DNA from: Oryzias latipes
Taxonomy: Eukaryota > Chordata > Actinopteri > Beloniformes > Adrianichthyidae
Length of the DNA stretch: 64,000 nt
NCBI RefSeq assembly: GCF_002234675.1
Contig: NC_019868.2
Span: forward strand, 27,666,293 to 27,730,292
Direction: 5' to 3'
The notes below the pieces were generated by a model. The model was not told the DNA's origin. It made no database searches and saw only the letters and a program-made list of their open reading frames with translations. Position 1 is the stretch's first letter; the number at the start of each line of letters is the position of its first letter. A program made the position numbers and the translations under genes. Positions 42,780 to 52,375 of the stretch are shown one piece after another.

Positions 42780-42846
42780 TACCAGGAGTGGGATTTGAAC
42801 CCACATGAGCATACGCTAACACCTTAACCACTCGGCCATCCTGGTT
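42780..42846 (-). pseudogene. tRNA-Leu-like pseudogene lacking the anticodon arm
   Basis: Read on the - strand it has CCAGGATGGCCGAGTGG, TTAAGGTGTT, then directly the variable arm AGCGTATGCTCATG, the T arm and TCCTGGT. The whole anticodon stem-loop is missing. Confidence 0.65.
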
Positions 42847-43144
42847 GCAAAAACAGAAAATTTTAATCTTTTCCTGGACAAGCAGTGCCATGACTCAAAA
42901 GGCCTTTCTTTGGGTTTCTATATTGGTATCTAGATGGGGTGAAATATTTTGAGCATGTTACCAATATTATATCATTGGTTAAATCATGATGGTGGGAGTG
43001 TGATGGTTTGGGACATTTCAAAATGTTAAGGAAATACACAATTTGACATTCTTGATAGATTCATTATTGCTGCAACACTATGACCCATACCGTCAATGAC
43101 ACAACTGATCTTTGATGTAGCAAACCATTAATGAAGTTCTGAAC

Positions 43145-43290
43145 CGCTCTTAGTCCGGCTCTTCTCCTAGGATCTGTCTGACATGGGAGACCCCACCAGG
43201 GGTATTAGCCCATGACAGCTTAGCTCCTAGGAGAACTTGAACCCTCAAACCCCTCCACCACGGTAAGGTGGCGGTTCTCGGAGGGGGAAT
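43145..43290 (+). mobile_element. 3' end of a LINE-like repeat
   Basis: The string GACATGGGAGACCCCACCAG, then TAGCTCCTAGGAGAACTTG and CCCTCCACCACGGTAAGGTG, resembles the 3' tail of a common fish non-LTR retrotransposon. It ends in the TTTTG microsatellite, as such tails often do. Family not assigned. Confidence 0.4.
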
Positions 43291-43295
43291 TTTTT

Positions 43296-43394
43296 TATTT
43301 TTTTTGTTTTGTTTTGTTTTGTTTTGTTTTGTTTTGTTTTGTTTTGTTTTGTTTTGTTTTGTTTTGTTTATTTACTTATTTATTTATTTATTTG
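43296..43394 (+). repeat. (TTTTG)n then (TTTA)n microsatellite
   Basis: About 13-14 TTTTG units followed by TTTA/TTAT units. Confidence 0.9.
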
Positions 43395-43487
43395 TTATAA
43401 GCTAAATCTATTTATTTACATTTAAAAATTATACTTTAAAGTTCTTTATTTACTAAAAGGGAATGAACAGTTTTTTTAAGATTCCTG

Positions 43488-44934
43488 GGGGGTATTCCAG
43501 GAAGCAGGTTATGCTAGTTACCACGGTAAGTTTGAGGCTAAGGAAGTTGATAACCTCAGCTTTCGGTTCCAGAAATGGAGGTATGTTTCAGGGTAGGTCA
43601 AGTTGCCATAGCAACTCATGCTCTGAACATAACCTGGTCTGGAGCAGGTTTAGTTGAAGCTTAGTTTGTTTACAGAGAGGTGAGGCAGCATGGAGTGTCC
43701 ATTTGAAGATGATTTAGTGGATGAAGAAGCTCAGATAATACTTTTTCCACAGTGAGATGGTGATAAGACCACATATGGATGTTGGAAAAATATTTTTTTA
43801 CTTTGATCTAACTTAATTATTTGTTTCAGTTAAGATAAATCTTTTTTTTGTAAGTCAGTTTAAAAATTACACGTAGTTTTCAGACAGTTATTTTACTTTC
43901 ATTCAAATTAATTCAATTAAGTAGGTGTAACTTTGGTGCTGCTGTTAGATCGGCACCGCAAAGGATTCTGGGATATCATTCCCTTTGCCTGTCTGGACGA
44001 ATTTGGGTTCAAGTGTGGGTTTTTGACCAAATGTGTTTAGTTGTTTAGCTGTTTTACTGTGTTTTACCATGTTTTGCCGAGTTATTTTGCCCTACTGAGC
44101 TTACGTTTCTGCACCATGAGTGAGAGTGAAGGAGAGGATGATCAGATTATGTAGCACCCCTACGGGCTATTGATGTAACGATAGTAACGGTAAATTCCTG
44201 CTTGAAATATTGCACTCCGTGCATTTTTCCCCCCGTCTTTTTTATTGTTATAAAAATGAGAATATCTGCCGGCTCAAACTTAGACATTTGAGAGTTCAAG
44301 AAATATAATTAATTAAGATGGAAAAAAGATTAATTGAATTCGAGTAATGTGACATTTAGTTAAATAAATATGTAAATTTGAGTTGTATAAACAATTATTG
44401 AGTTTTATAGACGTAAGAAATTAGGTTAAATAAATTTAACTCAATTGTTTGTTCCCAATAGAAGTAATTCATTTAAATTGGCAAAATTAGATACGTTATA
44501 TATATATATATGCGTCACAAGGAAAATGGAAACAAGATCAGAAACTCGTGCGTTTACTTTGTCTGCTCTTTTTCTACACGCAGAAACTCTGTCTTTTACT
44601 GATGATGCAGCCGTGTTACTTTTTTTATGGACGTGTAATCTTCATACGCCGTCATTAAAATCTCAGACTCCGTCTCACTGAAGTACAGCGTTTTGGTTTT
44701 TTTTCACCACGTGTTTCCATGGTGACTCCAGAAATCGGCGATCTATTGAGAATGTCTTTATGTACCTGCTGTGCACGCCCATTAACCCAGGGTTACCAAG
44801 TCGGGCGTAATTACGCCAACTCTTATCCGGTCTTTTGGAACCGACACACCCAGAGTAAGCAAGTTCAGGCGGATTTCAGCCAGAGTTCAGGCTCAAAGTC
44901 AGGCTAGTTTAAACATGCTTCCTGGAATACCCCC
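43488..44934. mobile_element. Harbinger-type deletion derivative (1447 bp)
   Basis: Inverted ends GGGGGTATTCCAGGAAGCAG on the left and the same sequence inverted with one mismatch on the right (CTTCCTGGAATACCCCC), flanked by CTG on both sides (43485-43487, 44935-44937). A 3-bp CWG/TWA duplication is the PIF/Harbinger habit. An ATG at 43690 starts a remnant of a transposase N-terminus. The rest is non-coding and AT-rich, with a short (AT)n near 44503. Confidence 0.65.
43690..43755 (+). pseudogene. N-terminal remnant of a Harbinger transposase
   Basis: 21 codons beginning MECPFEDDLVDEEAQI, the usual start of fish Harbinger transposases (pattern of acidic residues after a short hydrophobic start), then a stop. 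The catalytic part is deleted, so the element depends on another copy for mobility. Confidence 0.5.
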
Positions 44935-44937
44935 CTG

Positions 44938-45649
44938 GTTTGTTAATTGTGTTTTTTTTATTCTGATTAATTAACTGTTTGTAAGTAATAAAACAAACTA
45001 ATAAAAACCCCTAAAGCTAACCCTTATCTTAACAAGTGAATAAAAAAACAGTAAAAAAAAAACTCAAAACACAATAAAACCCAATAAAAAATTTTAAATA
45101 AAGTGCTTTACATTAAGCTAAACATAATCTATAAATCCTACATCTAAGCCCTGACCCCAACCCTAACAAGTAAATAAAAACATAGTAAAAACGTGAAGGT
45201 AATAAATATTAAATATAATGAAAATTTTAAATAAAGTGCTTTAAATTAAGTTAAACATATTTAAAAAAAATAAAAAATCCTACATCTAAGCCCTGACCCT
45301 AAATAAATATAAATAAATAAATAAAAACATAAAAACATAAAAACTTGAATTTCAAAAACATTAAACACAATAAAAAAACTAAAAATGTCTATATAACAGA
45401 CAAACTCGGCCTGCAAACTCTGATGGCCTATCCAGAGGATGAGTTGTAGCTCCAGCATTCACTTGAACTGAAAATGTTTCTTTTCAGAGGTTTCCCTTTT
45501 TTGATCTGCCTTGCAGTTGCTGCATTTTCTTTGGTGTCTTTTTCTGTGTGCATCTATTCTCATCCAAAGGAATGTCATTGGCAGAATCAACCAAACCTTG
45601 GCATGACTTCAGTATGACTCTCTCTGATATCCTGTTGGACACATGAGCT
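44938..45649. other. Stretch downstream of the intronless gene
   Basis: A-rich on the + strand to about 45400, with two similar blocks (45008-45150 and 45165-45295) that share AAATTTTAAATAAAGTGCTTT, an old tandem duplication. 45460-45649 is probably 3' UTR of the - strand gene. No convincing close poly(A) signal for it. Confidence 0.4.
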
Positions 45650-48600
45650 TTAGCAGTTGGAGAACAATTCCTCTTTTAGACGTTTTGCCATCTGGAGGTT
45701 CTTTTCTTCCTGTGTGAGTTTACGTGGTGTGGATGGTGCATTGGAAGATGTGTCTGGGCGGGGCCGAGTTGAAATCATGTCCCAAAAGTTGTCCCTTTTA
45801 TGCACTTGAGGTTCCCGGTCTTGAGCTAAACCTTTGTTTTGACTCATAGAGGTCTTCTCGTTGGTGTCCTTAAGGAAGCTCTTGACCACTTCATGTTTTA
45901 TACCTGTAGCCATGATATCATTTGAATTTTGCTTAAGAGGCTCCATTTGCTTTGATGTGGACTGTCCCTTCTGAGTTGAAATCATGTCCCAAAAGTTGTC
46001 CCTTTTATGCACTTGAGGTTCCCGGTCTTGAGCTAAACCTTTGTTCTGACTCATAGAGGTCTTGTTCTGTGTGGGAGGTCCATCCAAATCTAAAAGAAAC
46101 TCGTCGAGAGAATCTACCAAAGCGTCCTTGTTTTTAACTTTTTGAGCTAAACCTTTGTTTGGACTCATAGAGGTCTTATCGTTGGTATCCTTAAGGAAGC
46201 TCTTGACCACTTCATGTTTTATACCTGTAGCCATGATATCATTTAAATTTTGCTTATCAGACTCCATTTGCTTTGATGTGGACTGTCCCTTCTGAGTTGA
46301 AATCATGTCCCAAAAGTTGTCCCTTTTATGCACTTGAGGTTCCCGGTCTTGAGCTAAACCTTTGTTTTGACTCATAGAGGACTTTTCGTTGGTATCCTTA
46401 AGGAAGCTCTTGATCACTTCATGTTTTATACCTGTAGCCATGATATCATTTGAATTTTGCTTATCAGACTCCATTTGCTTTGATGTGGACTGTCCCTTCT
46501 GAGTTGAAATCATGTCCCAAAAGTTGTCCCTTTTATGCACTTGAGGTTCCCGGTCTTGAGCTAAACCTTTGTTTTGACTCATAGAGTTCTTGTTCTGTGT
46601 GGGAGGTCCATCCAAATCTAAAAGAAACTCGTCAAGAGAATCTACCACAGCGTCCTTGTTTTTAACTTTTTGAGCTAAACCTTTGTTTTGACTCATAGAG
46701 GTCTTCTCTTTGGTGTCCTTAAGGAAGCTCTTGTTATCACATCTATTCAAGTCATCGGACGTGTTGTTTGGTAGCTTGACTTTAATTGGGTTTTCCTTAA
46801 ATGCTACATATGGGCTGCAGACTTTGGAGCCCAATTCTTCCTTTGCAGCATTACATTTTGGGGTTGGCTTTGCAGTATCCACAGTCATCTTGGTGTCTTT
46901 ATGAGGTGAGGGAGGGCCATCCAAATCTAAAAGAAGCTCGTTCATAGCATCTAATAAATTTGTATCATTTTTATCTTTGTTTTGCCTCACTGAGTTGTTT
47001 TCCTTGACAGCCTTCCCCGCAGTCAGTTTGGTGTCTTTATGTGGTGTGGATGGTCCCTTTTGAGGGGCTAACTCTTGAGGTGAACCTTTGTTTTGCTTCC
47101 CAGAGTTTTCCTTGACACCCTTCTGGGGGCTCCTTGGTAAAACCTCCGTTTTGATGCCTGCTTTTTGTTTAGCTGGGCTGATTTGATTTGATTCCTCACT
47201 TGAACTCTCATCCCAGCTATTTTGATCATCTGATGTGTTTTTGACCGGTTTAGCTTGGTATACTTTGGGAATCAAGTCTTGTTTTGCACCGTCACATGTT
47301 CTGGTTGGCTTTGCAGTATCCACAGTCTTTTTGGTGTCTTTATGAGGTGAGGGAGGGCCATCCAAATCTAAAAGAAGCTCGTTCATAGCATCTAATAAAC
47401 TTGTATCATTTTTATCTTTGTTTTGCCTCACTGAGTTGTTTTCCTTGACAGCCTTCCCCGCAGTCATCTTGGTGTCTTTATGTGGTGTGGATGGTCCCTT
47501 TTGAGGGGCTAACTCTTGAGGTGAACCTTTGTTTTGCTTCCCAGAGTTTTCCTTGACACCCTTCAGGGGGCTCCTTGGTAAAACCTCCGTTTTGATGCCT
47601 GCTTTTTGTTTAGCTGGGCTGATTTGATTTGATTCCTCACTTGAACTCTCATCCCAGCTATTTGGATCATCTGATGTGTTTTTGACCGGTTTAGCTTGGT
47701 ATACTTTGGGAATCAAGTCTTGTTTTGCACCGTCACATGTTTTGGTTAGCTTTGCAGTATCCACAGTCATCTTGGTGTCTTTATGTGGTGTGGATGGTAG
47801 CTTTTGATGTGAAATGTTGGCTGAGACAGTTCTCCCTTTGTTGTCTTTAGGCGATAAATCTTGAGGTGAACCTTTGTTTTGCTTCCCAGAGTTTTCCTTG
47901 ACACCCTTCTGGGGGCTCTTTGGTGAAACCTCCGTTTTCATGCCTGCTTTTTGTTTAGCTGGGCTGATTTGATTTGATTCCTCACTTGAACTCTCATCCC
48001 AGCTATTTGGAACATCTGATGGTTCCTGAGAGTCTTCACTGTAAGTTTCCCAGCTTTCCTCTTGTTCTTCCTCCACTGAGCTGTCATATTTCTCACTGTC
48101 TTGTGTTTCTTCTGATTCAGTTTTCAAATCAGAGACATCATCTAAAGTGGCTGTAGACCTCTCATCTTCCTGTGAGTCCTCACTATAGCTTTCCTCTTGT
48201 TCTTCCTGCGATGAGCTGTCATATTTCTCACTGTCTTCTGTTTCTTCTGATTCAGTTTCCAATTTACAGACATCATCTGAAGTGCCTGTAGACCTCTCAT
48301 CTTCCTGTGAGTCCTCACTATAGCTTTCCTCTTCCGATGGGTCCTGAATTTCTTGTTTCCCCTCTGATGAATCGTTGACTGACGTGCTTGTAAAGGATTC
48401 TTCCTGAGGTGAGTCGTCCCCTGAGGATGGACCCTTTTGTGAGGAACCCTTGAAATGTCTGGGACTCTGAGATACTCTATCATCAGTGCACCTGTCATCT
48501 TCCATTTTGTAGTCGTCCTCTCTCCGAGCAGCTTTTGCTTTTTTCCCTGTGTGCTTTTTCATGTCAACTTTAAATTTCTGGAGATTTGTGGAAAGACGTT

Positions 48601-49933
48601 GAGGTACTTTTGAGAAAACAGAAGAGCCTTTTTTAAGGTGCACAGCTCTCCCCTCATCAGGGCAGGTCTCTGCAAACTCTGTTTTGTTAGTTTTGTCCGA
48701 CGTGCATTTTAAAGATTTCTCCTGAAGTGAGCCGTCACTTAAGGAATTTGCTGTGCTTTCTGAGTCCAATTGACGGTTTGGTGAAGAACCCTGGACATGT
48801 TTGGGACTCTGAGATACTCTACCATCAGTGCACCTGTCATCTTCCATTTTGTAGTCGTCCTCTCTCCGAGCAGCTTTTGCTTTTTTCCCTGTGTGCTTTT
48901 TCATGTCAACTTTAAATTTCTGGAGATTTGTGGAAAGACGTTGAGGTACTTTTGACAAAAGAGAAGAGCCTTTTTTAAGGTGCACAGCTCTCTCCTCATC
49001 AGGGCAGGTCTGTGCAAACTCTTCTTTGTTAATTTGAGCTTGAGTTTGATGGATACTGTTTTTAAGGAGACAATTTTCTCTCATCAAAGCATGCAGCTCA
49101 CTGTCTTTTTCAGCCTTCTTCTTCATCTTTTCAGCACTTTGTAACATTTGAAGATTTTCCATTAAAGCTTGATTTTCCTTTTTGAGTCTGCTGATCTCCA
49201 AGTTACGTTCTTGGTCCAACTTGTTCTCTAATTCTCGGTTTTTATCCTCGCGTTCTTCTTCCACTCTTTTCTTTGACGTGACTTTGTAGTGGATCATGTC
49301 CTTCTTGGAATTAAACTTCTGCTGGAAGATCATCGCCTTTGCTGTGTGGTCAGGTGATTCTCCTCTTAAACCTTTCTGCTGAATAGCATCTTGTAATTCC
49401 TTCAGCTGTTGTTGATAATTTGTTGTTTCCTGATTTAAGTTTTGGACAAAAATCTCCTCTTTTTTGATTGTGTTCAACAATATTGTTTGTTTATAAAAAG
49501 TGCTACGAAGTCTGAAAATCTCTTTTTCCAGTTTCCTGTTTCTCTCTGTCAACATTTTTTCTTCGTGTTGTAAGAGTTTGAGTTGATTTTCCAGAGTTTC
49601 ATGATCCCACAGTTTCAATTTCAACGATTTGATTGATCTACAATGCATGTCCATCATTTTCTTCAGCTGTTTTATTTTGTCTTCCTTCACTTCACACATT
49701 TCTTTTAAATCTTTCTGCTCGACCAGAATCTTTTGAATATTTTTCATGTCCTTCTCGTATTGTTTGTTTAATTTTAACGCATCGTTTTCTTGCATTTCTA
49801 GGTTCTTGTGAATTTCACGCAGTAACCTGGTTTCAAGTATCAACCCTTTATCAGGCTCTAAACCCTGGCATAAATTGTGATTATTTTCAATCATCTTTCT
49901 TATTTGGGTCTTAGTTTGCACTTTTGAGGTCAT
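45650..49933 (-). CDS. Intronless 1427-residue coiled-coil protein with serial internal repeats, function unknown
   Basis: I do not recognise this gene. One uninterrupted frame: the ATG at 49933 has A at -3 and lies about 85 bp downstream of a TATA box; the stop is at 45650. Residues about 40-300 are heptad-rich and predicted to form long coiled coils. Residues about 305-385 and 420-500 are a near-identical duplication (HLKKGSSLLSKVPQRLS, then FKVDMKKHTGKKAKAARRE). Residues about 520-650 are acidic and Ser-rich with repeated SYSEDSQEDE. The C-terminal half consists of repeated blocks: NSWDESSSEESNQISP three times, LLDLDGPP four times, HKRDNFWDMIST four times. No signal peptide, membrane segment or enzyme motif. 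A retained frame through recent repeats argues for selection. It may be a cytoskeletal or sperm-type structural protein; that is a guess. Confidence 0.75.
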   Translation of the reverse strand: MTSKVQTKTQIRKMIENNHNLCQGLEPDKGLILETRLLREIHKNLEMQENDALKLNKQYEKDMKNIQKILVEQKDLKEMCEVKEDKIKQLKKMMDMHCRSIKSLKLKLWDHETLENQLKLLQHEEKMLTERNRKLEKEIFRLRSTFYKQTILLNTIKKEEIFVQNLNQETTNYQQQLKELQDAIQQKGLRGESPDHTAKAMIFQQKFNSKKDMIHYKVTSKKRVEEEREDKNRELENKLDQERNLEISRLKKENQALMENLQMLQSAEKMKKKAEKDSELHALMRENCLLKNSIHQTQAQINKEEFAQTCPDEERAVHLKKGSSLLSKVPQRLSTNLQKFKVDMKKHTGKKAKAARREDDYKMEDDRCTDGRVSQSPKHVQGSSPNRQLDSESTANSLSDGSLQEKSLKCTSDKTNKTEFAETCPDEGRAVHLKKGSSVFSKVPQRLSTNLQKFKVDMKKHTGKKAKAARREDDYKMEDDRCTDDRVSQSPRHFKGSSQKGPSSGDDSPQEESFTSTSVNDSSEGKQEIQDPSEEESYSEDSQEDERSTGTSDDVCKLETESEETEDSEKYDSSSQEEQEESYSEDSQEDERSTATLDDVSDLKTESEETQDSEKYDSSVEEEQEESWETYSEDSQEPSDVPNSWDESSSEESNQISPAKQKAGMKTEVSPKSPQKGVKENSGKQNKGSPQDLSPKDNKGRTVSANISHQKLPSTPHKDTKMTVDTAKLTKTCDGAKQDLIPKVYQAKPVKNTSDDPNSWDESSSEESNQISPAKQKAGIKTEVLPRSPLKGVKENSGKQNKGSPQELAPQKGPSTPHKDTKMTAGKAVKENNSVRQNKDKNDTSLLDAMNELLLDLDGPPSPHKDTKKTVDTAKPTRTCDGAKQDLIPKVYQAKPVKNTSDDQNSWDESSSEESNQISPAKQKAGIKTEVLPRSPQKGVKENSGKQNKGSPQELAPQKGPSTPHKDTKLTAGKAVKENNSVRQNKDKNDTNLLDAMNELLLDLDGPPSPHKDTKMTVDTAKPTPKCNAAKEELGSKVCSPYVAFKENPIKVKLPNNTSDDLNRCDNKSFLKDTKEKTSMSQNKGLAQKVKNKDAVVDSLDEFLLDLDGPPTQNKNSMSQNKGLAQDREPQVHKRDNFWDMISTQKGQSTSKQMESDKQNSNDIMATGIKHEVIKSFLKDTNEKSSMSQNKGLAQDREPQVHKRDNFWDMISTQKGQSTSKQMESDKQNLNDIMATGIKHEVVKSFLKDTNDKTSMSPNKGLAQKVKNKDALVDSLDEFLLDLDGPPTQNKTSMSQNKGLAQDREPQVHKRDNFWDMISTQKGQSTSKQMEPLKQNSNDIMATGIKHEVVKSFLKDTNEKTSMSQNKGLAQDREPQVHKRDNFWDMISTRPRPDTSSNAPSTPRKLTQEEKNLQMAKRLKEELFSNC

Positions 49934-50015
49934 GTTTCAAACGTGCTCCGTAACTTTCAAAATGTAAATTCCGATGTCTTTTCTCTCTACCTATGCTTTC
50001 TGTTGTTCCTGGCGT

Positions 50016-50024
50016 CTATTTATA
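50016..50024 (-). promoter_or_regulatory. TATA box of the intronless gene
   Basis: TATAAATAG on the - strand, about 85 bp upstream of the ATG at 49933. Transcription would start near 49990, giving a 5' UTR of about 55 bases. Confidence 0.65.
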
Positions 50025-50036
50025 AGCTGTGACTGA

Positions 50037-50160
50037 TGATGTCATTTGATGTCACTTGCTATCAAGTGAAATCAAGTGACATCATGTCACTTGATGTCAC
50101 TTGATATCTGCCAATGACATCACTGACATCGTTTGATGATGTCACTTGATGATGTGACTA
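50037..50160 (-). promoter_or_regulatory. Array of CRE-like octamers upstream of the intronless gene
   Basis: TGATGTCA or its complement TGACATCA occurs exactly at 50037-50044, 50047-50054, 50077-50084, 50092-50099, 50115-50122 and 50137-50144, with near matches at about 50124 and 50150. The octamer differs by one base from the CREB/CREM site TGACGTCA. The units are embedded in repeats of CACTTGATGTCACTTG. Confidence 0.7.
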
Positions 50161-50499
50161 TTTCCAATGTTAAGCCCCGCCCACTTCCTCATGTCATATT
50201 TTACATTTTTGCCTTTGTTTTTTTGGCACTTTTTCCTCACCAATAAAAATTCCTATGTTATCAAGTTAAGTGCCACTTAGTCAATTGATTCCAGCTGTGC
50301 ACATCAGCTGCTCACCTGCAGAGGGCTTGTAAAGGTGGCTAACCTCTTATGCCATCGATTGATGATGCAAACCATCAATTGATGTGTTCTATGTTATGCG
50401 ACATTAAAACTGTGATGGAAAAACCAAAGCTTTCTAAACGTCTGAACCATTATGAATCCATTTGTTTATGAAATATTTTAGGGCTGTGAAGCATTAGAT
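50161..50499. other. Upstream spacer
   Basis: No repeat or gene recognised. It contains a short direct repeat around ATCGATTGATGATGCAAACC and CATCAATTGATG. Confidence 0.35.
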
Positions 50500-50580
50500 C
50501 AGGGGCTCTCAAAGTGTTTGTAGCGGAGGGCCAAATTAGGAACTCGACATTAGACTGGGGGCCAATTTTAGTGGGGAAAA
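50500..50580 (+). mobile_element. hAT-like terminal fragment
   Basis: CAGGGGCTCTCAAAGTGTTT followed by GGAGGGCCAAATTAGG has the look of the 5' end of hAT/Charlie-type non-autonomous elements. The other terminus was not found. Confidence 0.35.
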
Positions 50581-50765
50581 AAATGGATAAACAAAAAAAG
50601 TTATTTTTTATAACTTTAATGACCAAGTGTCATTTCTAAAGTTGCTACCCAGATCTCCTATTCGTCTAGTAATTGTATCATTTCCTACTTTTTTCTCCAA
50701 ACTTGCTCTGGACAATGTCAGCTACTTTCCGCATACATTCTTTTTACAAACTCCCCGTGACTTAA

Positions 50766-51135
50766 CCCTTGTGCTATCCTAGGCACTTTAACATTGGGAG
50801 TTGGGTCATCTAGACCCACTAGACCAGAAGTTTCAATTAAGACCTCACACAGGAAGCAGACTTTCGGTTTGTGTCATCACTTCCTGCTCCGACACCTTAA
50901 CTCGGCCGTGTCCGGACTCGCTCTCTAATCCCTAGAAGGCTATTGTGGGCGGGGCTATCCAGGGTCCTGGTTTTAATGCAGTTCGGACCCGTGTTCACTC
51001 CTTTTTAATTACGACACCCATTTAAATAAGGTCACACTTAATTAATATGAACTTTTAAAAAAAGGATTTTTTTTCCACCTCTAGTGGATGACCCCACTCC
51101 CAATGGGGGGTCATCTGGACAACACAGCACAAGGG
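50766..51135 (+). mobile_element. piggyBac-like MITE, long variant (370 bp)
   Basis: TTAA at 50762-50765, start CCCTTGTGCTATCCTAG, end ACAGCACAAGGG, followed by TTAG. Only the outer 60 bp match the other copies. The core (AGCAGACTTTCGGTTTGTG to TAATATGAACTTTT) is different sequence, so this is a separate subfamily sharing termini. Confidence 0.7.
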
Positions 51136-52375
51136 TTAGAACATCATTTCTGCTGATTCTAGGCCATCCTTCAGCCTTCAAACTAGTGACGCATCGCTGA
51201 TGTCATGGAAGGAGAGGCTGTTTTTATCCAAAACATTTAACCTGAGCGAGAAACAAACAGGAACCTAAAGAGTGAGTCATGATCTGCTAGGAATTATAAA
51301 AATAACTTCTGTAGTCACCAACTTCTGCTGTTGCATTAAGCAAATCCAACCGCAGAAGACATTTAAGCCTCTTTGGGTTTGTTTCACCAATTTTAAGTCA
51401 AAGGAAAACTATTTTTTCAAAAGGAAATGATTCAGGTTTGTATATTTTTAACATTTCTGGAGAGAAAATGCAAAAAAAAAAAAAAAAAAAGCTTTTGAAA
51501 CTAGAAGTGAGATACAATTCAAGTGTTAATATTTGAGACTTTTTTTTCCTCTATAAATTCACGTGAAATCATTTAGAAACACGTTAAATAAGAACCATGG
51601 CGTGCCTCAAGGCTTGGTTCTAGGGCCCATGTTGTTCCCTACAAATCGTTCATGACGTTTGTGCTCCTGAAGATCAAAGTTTTGGGTCCGAGAACCACGG
51701 ACCAACTTTTTGATTTAGTCAAACCCCACAACTTAAAAAAGAAGCAGATTCGCTCGTTGTTTTATTTATTTAATAAGCTAATTCATAAATTATCGCACAT
51801 AAAAGATTCTGTTCAGTAGTTACAAAGAGAACGCGACTTCTAGCGTCTGGAAAAAAAAAAACATATTTCACAGATGTGGCATTTTGAGATTGACAAATCC
51901 AGAGGTGGCTCTGAGGAGAGGCGGAGCCAAAGCGAGGCGGTGAGATCCGGTCGAGTCATGATCGAGTTTTCTGCTGCTGTTCTCCAGAAGCTTTTAAGAG
52001 AGCTTTGATGGTGAAGTGGAAAAGAGGGCAAAACTGAAGGAAAAAAAAAAAAAACTTGACGAGCTACATGTCAGGCTTACAAAAACAAACGTCTGAAAGT
52101 GGCTTCTTCTTGGCTCGACTTCACCCGGGTGGAAAAGAAGGGGCTTCAACAGTGGTTCTGATGCAGCAACAAGCTGCTGCGGCGCTTTTCCACAAACTCG
52201 GGTCGTAAGAAAAAGCTGGATCCTCCAAACCTCCATCCACGCTGGTCCGTGTCTGGGATGAGACCATCAGAAGAAAGGAGGAAACCCCCCTGGACTAAAC
52301 CAGGTCTAAGTCTAGCTTCCGCTCTACGAGTCTTTTCTCCATCAGGGTTCAGGAATGTGGAGCCCTAACGCGAGT
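51136..52375. other. Gene-free stretch downstream of sec24, with a LINE scrap
   Basis: At 51597-51650 a frame reads HGVPQGLVLGPML, the reverse transcriptase motif B region of a LINE, too short to classify. Includes the expected sec24 3' UTR (below 52376); an AATAAA was not securely identified. Confidence 0.4.

Larger units (their letters stand above)
41960..43085. repeat. Locally repeated units around tRNA-Leu pseudogenes
   Basis: Blocks containing GTGTGATGGTTTGGG and GGTTTYTATATTGGTATCTA occur at about 42590-42705 and 42900-43020 in one orientation and at about 41975-42110 inverted. Each lies beside a tRNA-Leu-like sequence, so a tRNA-bearing unit has been duplicated and inverted here. Confidence 0.6.
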
